64,000 nucleotides of DNA. Origin: Microbacterium rhizomatis (lineage in GTDB: Bacteria; Actinomycetota; Actinomycetes; Actinomycetales; Microbacteriaceae). Positions 58,754 through 64,000 of the stretch are shown here, one piece after another. The stretch is from the NCBI RefSeq assembly GCF_008710745.1, contig NZ_VYSA01000002.1, positions 806,001 through 870,000 of the forward strand. Reading direction: 5' to 3'. Positions within the stretch are counted from its first letter, which is position 1. Each line of letters begins with the position of its first letter. The notes beneath the pieces were generated by a model. The model was not told the origin of the DNA and searched no databases. It saw only the letters and a program-made list of their open reading frames with translations. Both the position numbers and the translations under genes were made by a program.

Positions 58754-60835
58754 ATGTCTGACGCCGCCGCTTCCCGCACCGCCACCGGGCGCATCCGCAC
58801 ACCGGGCGCCGCCCCGGTCATGACGCACCGCATGATCATGTTCGTGATCGTCGGTCTCATGGCGGGCATGTTCCTCTCGGCCCTCGACCAGACCGTCGTC
58901 GGCACCGCGATCCGCACGATCGGCGACGACCTCCACGGGCTGAGCCAGCAGGCCTGGGTCACCACCGCCTACCTGATCGTCTCCACGATCTCGACGCCCA
59001 TCTACGGCAAGCTCTCCGACATCTTCGGCCGCCGCCCGCTCTTCGTCTTCGCGATCGTCGTGTTCATCATCGGCTCGATCCTCGCCAGCTTCTCGACGTC
59101 GATGCTCGAGCTCGCCGCGTTCCGCGCCATCCAGGGCCTGGGCGCCGGTGGCCTTATGTCGATGCCGCTCGCGATCATGGGCGACATGCTCGCGCCGCGC
59201 GAGCGCGCGAAGTACCAGGGCTACTTCCTCGCCGTGTTCGGCATCTCGAGCCTCATCGGCCCCCTCGTCGGCGGCCTGTTCGCCGGTGCCGATCAGATCC
59301 TCGGCATCGCCGGCTGGCGCTGGGTCTTCCTCATCAACGTGCCCATCGGCCTGATCGCCCTCGTCATCGTGCTGCGGTTCCTGCACCTCCCGAAGCACAC
59401 CGTGCATTCGGTGCGGATCGACTGGTGGGGGGCATCCTTCGTCGTCCTGGCGCTCGTGCCGCTGCTCCTCGTGGCCGAGCAGGGCCGCGAGTGGGGCTGG
59501 AGCTCACCGCTCGCGATCGGGTGCTACATCATCGGCGGGCTGGGTGTGATCGCGTTCGTGATCGCCGAGACGCTCATGAAGGATGATGCGCTCATCCCCC
59601 TGAAGCTCTTCCGCTCCTCGACGTTCTCCATGGCGACGATCATCGGCGTGTTCGTCGGGTTCGGGATGTTCGGCGCGATGCTGACGCTTCCGCTCTATCT
59701 GCAGCTCGTGCTCGGGTCCAACCCGACCCAGAGCGGCTTCCAGATGCTGCCGATGATCCTCGGGCTCATGATCTCGTCGATCGCGAGCGGCCAGATCATC
59801 GCCCGCACCGGGCGGTACCGCATGTTCCCGATCATCGGCACGGCGTTCCTCACCGGCGGGTTCTTCTGGCTGACCTTCCTGCAGTACGACAGGTCGTACT
59901 GGTTCATCGCGGGCGCCATGCTGCTGATCGGCCTCGGTCTCGGACAGCTCATGCAGACTCTCACGATCGCCAGCCAGAACTCGGTGGGCCTGCGTGACAT
60001 GGGCGTGGCCACGAGCGCGTCCACCTTCTTCCGGCAGATCGGTGGAACGCTCGGCACGGCGGTGCTGCTCTCGCTCATGTTCACGGTGCTTCCCGCGAAT
60101 GTGCAGACCTCGTTCACCGACACCGACACCCTGACCCAATCCCTCGACGCCGCCTTCGATCCTGCGGTGGCCACAGCGCCCGAGAACGCCGCGATCATGG
60201 CACAGATCTACACGCCGATCACGAGCGGCATCACCGACGCCACCACGGCGCAGATCGAGGCCGGGCTGACCAAGGCAGCGGATGCGGCGACCGCCGCTGT
60301 CGCCGCCCAGGTCGCAGCGGGCACGATCCCCGCGTCAGCCCAGGCTGCGGCGACCACCGCAGCCGTCGCACAGGCCCAGGCTGCCGCGGCCGCCCAGATC
60401 CAGCAGCAGATCCCGGTCGCGCAGATCGCGGCCGACGGCACGGTCACGCTCGATTTCTCGGACCCGGCCGCGCGGCTGTCGTTCGTGAACTCGGTCGTCC
60501 CGACGATCGAAGACCAGTTCGCCTCGGGGAGCGGCACGACCTCGATGGACAGCAGCGCGCTGAACGACACGTCGTTCCTCAACGGCGCCGACCCGCGACT
60601 GAGCAAGCCCCTCCTCGTGGCGTTCAACGCCTCCGCGGTGCTGGTCTACTGGGTCGCGATGTTCGTGGTGCTGATCGCCTTCGTGCTGGCGCTCTTCTTC
60701 AAGACCCCGCCGCTGCGCGCGAAGTCGGCTCTCCAGGAGGCCGCCGACAACGAGGCAGAGGCCGAGGCGCGCGACGACGAGCTCGTCCGCGCGACGCGGG
60801 CCGCCGACACCGCCGGGGTGATGGTCCAGCCCTGA
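58754..60835 (+). CDS. DHA2-family MFS exporter with a large Ala-rich insert
   Basis: This 693-residue drug:H+ antiporter-type protein has the 14-helix layout, motif A in GKLSDIFGRRPLF, and motif C-like AVFGISSLIGPLVGG. Usual DHA2 proteins have 470-530 residues. Here about 160 residues (roughly 450-612) lie between helix 13 and the last helix, rich in Ala, Thr and Gln (AAAVAQAQAAAAAQIQQQIP-like), and predicted outside the cell. The insert looks like a helical, coiled-coil-like domain. ATG 58754 is chosen for the helix start. The gene diverges from the ArgZ-like gene. Substrate unknown. Confidence 0.9.
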   Translation: MSDAAASRTATGRIRTPGAAPVMTHRMIMFVIVGLMAGMFLSALDQTVVGTAIRTIGDDLHGLSQQAWVTTAYLIVSTISTPIYGKLSDIFGRRPLFVFAIVVFIIGSILASFSTSMLELAAFRAIQGLGAGGLMSMPLAIMGDMLAPRERAKYQGYFLAVFGISSLIGPLVGGLFAGADQILGIAGWRWVFLINVPIGLIALVIVLRFLHLPKHTVHSVRIDWWGASFVVLALVPLLLVAEQGREWGWSSPLAIGCYIIGGLGVIAFVIAETLMKDDALIPLKLFRSSTFSMATIIGVFVGFGMFGAMLTLPLYLQLVLGSNPTQSGFQMLPMILGLMISSIASGQIIARTGRYRMFPIIGTAFLTGGFFWLTFLQYDRSYWFIAGAMLLIGLGLGQLMQTLTIASQNSVGLRDMGVATSASTFFRQIGGTLGTAVLLSLMFTVLPANVQTSFTDTDTLTQSLDAAFDPAVATAPENAAIMAQIYTPITSGITDATTAQIEAGLTKAADAATAAVAAQVAAGTIPASAQAAATTAAVAQAQAAAAAQIQQQIPVAQIAADGTVTLDFSDPAARLSFVNSVVPTIEDQFASGSGTTSMDSSALNDTSFLNGADPRLSKPLLVAFNASAVLVYWVAMFVVLIAFVLALFFKTPPLRAKSALQEAADNEAEAEARDDELVRATRAADTAGVMVQP

Positions 60836-60841
60836 ATTCCG

Positions 60842-60908
60842 CGAGACCGGATAGGCGCCACGAGACCTGGTGCGTTCGTCACCTTCTCGTGGCGCCTATC
60901 CGGTCTCG
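60842..60908. repeat. Palindromic intergenic repeat, copy 2 of 3
   Basis: The 24-nt arms 60842-60865 and 60885-60908 are perfect reverse complements, the most regular of the three copies. The core GAGACCGGATAGG is shared with the copies at 1344 and 62701. Here it lies between convergent MFS and oxidoreductase genes and may act as a bidirectional terminator. Confidence 0.9.
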
Positions 60909-60914
60909 GCGCCT

Positions 60915-61919
60915 CTAGGGGGCTACGTCGACCACCAGCTTGCCCACCGTGCGGGCCGAGTCGATGCGGACGAGGGCCTCGCGGGCATCGGCGAGCGGGT
61001 AACGTCGCTCGATCACCGGGCGGATCCGACCGGTGGCCGTCAGCGCGGCCAGCTCACGCGTGACGTAGGGCTTGGCGACGGCGGCGAGGGGGCGGATGCG
61101 GGGGCCTGGGGTGATCGAGAGCAACACCCCGCGGACGATGCGCCCCACCGGGCCGAGCACGCGTCCGCCGTCACCCGCCACCAGGACGACGGATCCCGCC
61201 GGACGCACGAGGGCTCTGAGCACACGCAGCGGCGCGGTGCCGGCGATGTCGATCACGGCGTCGAACGACGACGGCGGGAGGGATGCAGCATCCGTCACGC
61301 GATAGTCGAAGGTTCGCGTCGCGCCGAGCTCGGCGACGATGCCGCGGCTGTGCGCCCCGCACGTCGCCCACACCTCGGCGCCACGCAGCGCCGCCAGCTG
61401 CACCGCGAAATGACCCACGCCGCCTGACGCGGCAAGGACGAGTACGCGCTGACCGCGCGCGACTGCGGCGCGTTCGAGCGCCTGCCACGCCGTGCCGCCG
61501 GCCATCGGCAACGCCGCCGCGGTGCCGGCCTCCAGCGCATCGGGGCGGGACACGAGGCGGGATGCCGGCGCCACGGCGTACTGCGCCAACCCACCGCCGC
61601 CCGGCAGCTCGCCCATGACCTCGTCGCCCACGGTCCACGTCGTCACGCCCGGGCCGACTCCGACAACGGTGGCTGCGACATCCATTCCCCGTACCGCGGC
61701 CTTGGGCCTGCGGAGCCCGAATCCGAGCCGCAGCAGCAGCGGAGTGCCGCGCATGAGGTGATGGTCTGCGGCGTTCAGGCCGACCGCGCGCACCTGCAGC
61801 AGCACGTCGCCGGGGCCGGGCACGGGCACGTCGACGTCCGCTTTCCCCACGACATCCGGGCCGCCGTAGCGGCTCTGCCGCCATGCGGTCATCGTGCGCA
61901 AGTTGGTGAGATCAGTCAT
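60915..61919 (-). CDS. Zinc-independent quinone-oxidoreductase-like alcohol dehydrogenase
   Basis: This 334-residue medium-chain dehydrogenase lacks the structural and catalytic zinc Cys/His sets. It has the NAD(P)H motif VLAASGGVGHFAVQLA and the start MTAWRQSRYGGPDVVGKADV, as in quinone oxidoreductase/enoyl reductase-type proteins. Such enzymes reduce quinones or enones with NADPH. Its ATG overlaps the stop of the small XRE regulator gene upstream, so both are in one operon with the membrane protein gene. Confidence 0.85.
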   Translation of the reverse strand: MTDLTNLRTMTAWRQSRYGGPDVVGKADVDVPVPGPGDVLLQVRAVGLNAADHHLMRGTPLLLRLGFGLRRPKAAVRGMDVAATVVGVGPGVTTWTVGDEVMGELPGGGGLAQYAVAPASRLVSRPDALEAGTAAALPMAGGTAWQALERAAVARGQRVLVLAASGGVGHFAVQLAALRGAEVWATCGAHSRGIVAELGATRTFDYRVTDAASLPPSSFDAVIDIAGTAPLRVLRALVRPAGSVVLVAGDGGRVLGPVGRIVRGVLLSITPGPRIRPLAAVAKPYVTRELAALTATGRIRPVIERRYPLADAREALVRIDSARTVGKLVVDVAP

Positions 61920-62140
61920 GAACCTGCTCCTTCGGGGTAGTGGAAGACGTCGTCGAGGCCGACGCCGAAGACGCGAGAGATCTGGAACGCGAGCTCGAGG
62001 GTGGGCGAGTATCTGCCCTGCTCGATCGCGATGAGGGTCTGGCGGGTCACACCGACGCGCCTCGCGAGCTCGACCTGGGTGAGTCCGGCACCCTCGCGGA
62101 GGGCACGGATCGTGTTGGTCACCTTCGTCGGCTTGACCAT
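61916..62140 (-). CDS. Small XRE-type DNA-binding regulator
   Basis: This 74-residue protein is essentially one XRE helix-turn-helix: IRALREGAGLTQVELARRVGVTRQTLIAIEQGRYSPTLELAFQISRVFGV. It is of the YozG type, which commonly follows a small membrane protein gene. It probably represses its own operon; inverted repeats overlapping the promoter at 62588-62652 are candidate binding sites. The start overlaps the upstream gene by one base. Confidence 0.9.
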   Translation of the reverse strand: MVKPTKVTNTIRALREGAGLTQVELARRVGVTRQTLIAIEQGRYSPTLELAFQISRVFGVGLDDVFHYPEGAGS

Positions 62141-62574
62141 CAGACGAGGCCACGACGGTAGGCGATCACGCTCGCGATCCCGCCGACGAAGGCCGAGAGC
62201 GCGAAGCCGAAGAACATCGTGTGCGCGATCCAGAACCAGTCGGCCTCGAACGCGCACAGCACGATCACCCCGATCCCGGCGATCACCAGGAAGGCCTGGC
62301 CGACCCGGCTTCCCAGGCGGGCGATGTCCCGGTCGCGCTGATCGGACTTTCCGACCCCGTCGGGATCCCGCATCCCCGCGATGATGCCCCACACGATGTT
62401 GATGACGATCACCGCCACGATGCTCAGGCCGATCGTCCACAGCATGATCGGCCACCACACCACGTCGATGAGGGGTTCGTCCGCTGCGTGCTGCAGCACG
62501 ATGAGCACGTAGGCCGTCATCGCGATCACCGTGACGATCAGCCCGACCCAGACGTTGCGCTCCTCGTAGGCCAT
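62140..62574 (-). CDS. Four-helix membrane protein paired with an XRE regulator
   Basis: This 144-residue protein has four transmembrane helices: VWVGLIVTVIAMTAYVLIVL, IMLWTIGLSIVAVIVINIVW, VGQAFLVIAGIGVIVLCAF and WIAHTMFFGFALSAFVGGIA. A conserved charged loop (RDPDGVGKSDQRDRDIARLG) lies in the middle. ATG 62574 (MAYEERN) is chosen because GAGGAG lies just upstream. It is the first gene of the operon with the XRE regulator and the quinone-oxidoreductase-like gene. Proteins of this type are widespread but uncharacterised. Confidence 0.8.
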   Translation of the reverse strand: MAYEERNVWVGLIVTVIAMTAYVLIVLQHAADEPLIDVVWWPIMLWTIGLSIVAVIVINIVWGIIAGMRDPDGVGKSDQRDRDIARLGSRVGQAFLVIAGIGVIVLCAFEADWFWIAHTMFFGFALSAFVGGIASVIAYRRGLV

Positions 62575-62587
62575 GATCACTCCTCAA

Positions 62588-62652
62588 TGTCCAAAATCTT
62601 TGACATCGCCAAAGTAGCCCACGCTGTCGCACGTGTCAAGAATCCTTGACAC
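62588..62652 (-). promoter_or_regulatory. Promoter with overlapping operators for the XRE operon
   Basis: On the minus strand TTGACA (plus coordinates 62634-62639) and TACTTT (62611-62616) are separated by 17 bp, a near-ideal sigma-70-type promoter. GTGTCAAG/CTTGACAC (62633-62640 and 62645-62652) overlaps the -35 box. A related imperfect palindrome of TGTC/GACA arms (62588-62605) lies past the -10. Together they look like XRE binding sites for autorepression. Confidence 0.65.
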
Positions 62653-62700
62653 CCCCCTCGCCCCCCCGCCCCCCGCGCCCCCGCCCCCCGCCACCTCCGC

Positions 62701-62767
62701 CGAGACCGGATAGGCAGCACGAGACGGAGTGCATTTGCCACCTTCTCGTGGCGGATATCCGGTCTCG
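62701..62767. repeat. Palindromic intergenic repeat, copy 3 of 3
   Basis: The arms share the GAGACCGGATA core and outer sequence of copies 1 and 2 but have several mismatches in the middle, so this is the most decayed copy. It lies between the XRE promoter and the putA stop, in a gap that also has C-rich and G-rich low-complexity stretches (62653-62700 and 62780-62820). Confidence 0.82.
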
Positions 62768-62820
62768 CGGAAAATGCGGAAGGCGCGGGCGGAGGCGCAG
62801 GGGCGCAGGGGCGAGGGGGG

Positions 62821-64000
62821 TCAGATCACTGGGGCGGACCACGCGTCGGGGTTACCGAAACGGTGCGCCGTGATCGCGATCGCCTGCTCGTGCAGGAACG
62901 GCAGCAGCTCGATCCGCGCGGCCGTCGTCACCTCGTTGGCATAGACCGCGACGTCCGGATCGCCGCCGGTCGCCTCCGCGAGCGCGCGCTGCAGCAGCTG
63001 GACCTCGGACGGTGAACCGACGAGTCGCACACGGGAAGGACGGGGGGATGCTTCGCCCACCGCCGCCGACATATCGGCGAGCGACGACCCCGCGCCGGCG
63101 GCCGCGCGCTGCAACCACTGCTCCTCGCTCTCGACGAACACCGGCACATCCTGCGCGGTCAGCGCGCGACGCACGTCGGCCGGGACGCCGGCCGGCGCGC
63201 TGACACTGAATCGCGAGCCGGCGCGGAGCCCCGCGACGATGACGCGCAGGAGCGCCTGGGGCGCGGCATCCTCGGTCGCCCGCACGGCCACATCGACCGG
63301 ACGGTAGCGGAAGAGGTTGCGCTCCACGCCCAGCCCCGACACGTCGCGGACCTGGCCGAACTCGCGATCCCACGCGATCGCATCGGCGAGCGCCGCACGA
63401 CGCAGCCAGTCGAACGCGTCGTAGTCGAGCGACGGCTGCGACGCCTCGATCACGTTCGTGATGCGCGAGTCCAGGCCGCGCAGATGCAGCGTGGCCGAAG
63501 GCGCACCGCCACCCGATGCCCGCCACGAGCCGAGACCGATGAGGTAGTTGGGGCCGCCGGCTTTGGTCCCCGGCCCGACCGACGAACGCTTCCAGCCGCC
63601 GAACGGCTGTCGCTGCACGATCGCTCCGGTGATGCCGCGATTGACGTAGAGGTTTCCGGCCTCGACCTTGTCGAGCCAGTGCGCCAGATCATCGGGGCTC
63701 TGCGTATAGAGCCCCGCGGTGAGCCCGTACGCGACGGCGTTCTGCAGCTCGATCGCGTGCGCGAGCGAGCTCGCGTGCATGACGCCCAGCACGGGCCCGA
63801 AGAACTCCTCGAGGTGGAAGCGCGAACCCGGCTCCACGCCGGTGCGGATGCCGGGCGTCCAGAACCGCCCCGCCGTCTCGGGCCCGAAGTCCAGGGGCCG
63901 CGGCTCGACGAGCCATCTCTCGCCCTCGTCGAGCGTCGTCAGCGCCCACCGGAGCTTGCCCTGCGGCACTTCGATCACCGGACCGACTTCGGCGAGCGGA
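62821..64000 (-). CDS. putA: C-terminal part of bifunctional proline dehydrogenase / glutamate-semialdehyde dehydrogenase
   Basis: The gene enters from the right edge; about 393 residues up to the stop at 62821 are visible. The start of this part (EVGPVIEVPQGKLRWALTTLD) leads to the aldehyde dehydrogenase C-terminal marks FHLEEFFGPVLGVMHASSLA, GNLYVNRGITGAIVQRQPFGG and GTKAGGPNYLIGL, characteristic of P5C dehydrogenase domains. A further roughly 200-residue C-terminal domain follows, as in actinobacterial PutA. The catalytic Cys and the proline dehydrogenase domain lie outside the window. It would oxidise the glutamate semialdehyde made by RocD to glutamate. Confidence 0.85.
   Translation of the reverse strand, partial: PLAEVGPVIEVPQGKLRWALTTLDEGERWLVEPRPLDFGPETAGRFWTPGIRTGVEPGSRFHLEEFFGPVLGVMHASSLAHAIELQNAVAYGLTAGLYTQSPDDLAHWLDKVEAGNLYVNRGITGAIVQRQPFGGWKRSSVGPGTKAGGPNYLIGLGSWRASGGGAPSATLHLRGLDSRITNVIEASQPSLDYDAFDWLRRAALADAIAWDREFGQVRDVSGLGVERNLFRYRPVDVAVRATEDAAPQALLRVIVAGLRAGSRFSVSAPAGVPADVRRALTAQDVPVFVESEEQWLQRAAAGAGSSLADMSAAVGEASPRPSRVRLVGSPSEVQLLQRALAEATGGDPDVAVYANEVTTAARIELLPFLHEQAIAITAHRFGNPDAWSAPVI

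Overview
The window is GC-rich DNA (outside one island) from a high-GC Gram-positive bacterium. Gene content, the frequent GCATCC/GGATGC hexamers and the actinobacterial gene types (bifunctional rhamnulose-phosphate aldolase/dehydrogenase, DUF1537 kinase, CUT1 sugar importers without their own ATPase) point to a Microbacteriaceae member, most simply a Microbacterium-like soil or plant-associated species. The genus is an inference. No rRNA, tRNA, CRISPR array or integrase was found.

Left part (1-16.3 kb): a locus for D-apiose/apionate catabolism. From left to right: a partial RpiB-type D-erythrulose-4-phosphate isomerase, a TIM-type L-erythrulose-1-phosphate isomerase, a xylose-isomerase-fold protein best read as 3-oxo-isoapionate decarboxylase (OiaC), D-apionate oxidoisomerase (ApnO), an SDR dehydrogenase and D-apionate lactonase (ApnL). 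An epimerase-like dehydrogenase, a SorC-type regulator, an ABC importer operon that ends in an Asp/Glu-racemase-like protein, a GH127 glycosidase, a RuBisCO-like protein (OiaX) and a DUF1537 kinase (OiaK) follow. Both published exits from 3-oxo-isoapionate are therefore present: decarboxylation to L-erythrulose, and phosphorylation followed by RuBisCO-like cleavage to 3-phosphoglycerate and glycolate.

Middle part (16.3-27.4 kb): a lower-GC accessory island between the 3' ends of oiaK and a GH2 gene. It carries a secreted cutinase, many small membrane or hypothetical proteins, several visibly frameshifted genes, a Sel1/TPR-like protein, and a cassette of a butyrolactone-receptor-like TetR regulator with a stand-alone alpha-oxoamine synthase. 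Diverged copies of the oiaK 3' end (19985-20097) and the GH2 3' end (18031-18105) lie inside the island, so two versions of the same junction appear to be stacked. A 15-bp AT-rich near-palindrome occurs upstream of both the cutinase and the TetR gene.

Right of the island (27.4-51 kb): glycan breakdown and L-rhamnose use. There is a GH2 beta-galactosidase with an aldo/keto reductase, a glycolate/lactate-type FAD oxidase with a nucleoside-hydrolase-like protein, and two GH78 alpha-L-rhamnosidases with a LacI regulator. A second CUT1 importer and the rha genes (mutarotase rhaM, isomerase rhaI, an esterase, rhaEW, kinase rhaB) follow. Five LacI-type operators (TGAAACGATTCA-like) mark the two rhamnose promoter regions. 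Apiose and rhamnose together suggest feeding on rhamnogalacturonan II or on apiosyl/rhamnosyl plant glycosides.

Right end (51-64 kb): general metabolism. It holds the transglutaminase / alpha-E / circularly permuted ATP-grasp trio, a membrane-anchored molybdopterin oxidoreductase, an arginine-to-glutamate set (ArgZ/DDAH-like protein, RocD and the C-terminal part of PutA), a DHA2 MFS exporter with an unusual Ala-rich insert, a quinone-oxidoreductase-like protein, and a small XRE regulator with a membrane protein. Three copies of a 67-81 bp palindromic repeat sit in intergenic gaps at 1.3, 60.8 and 62.7 kb.
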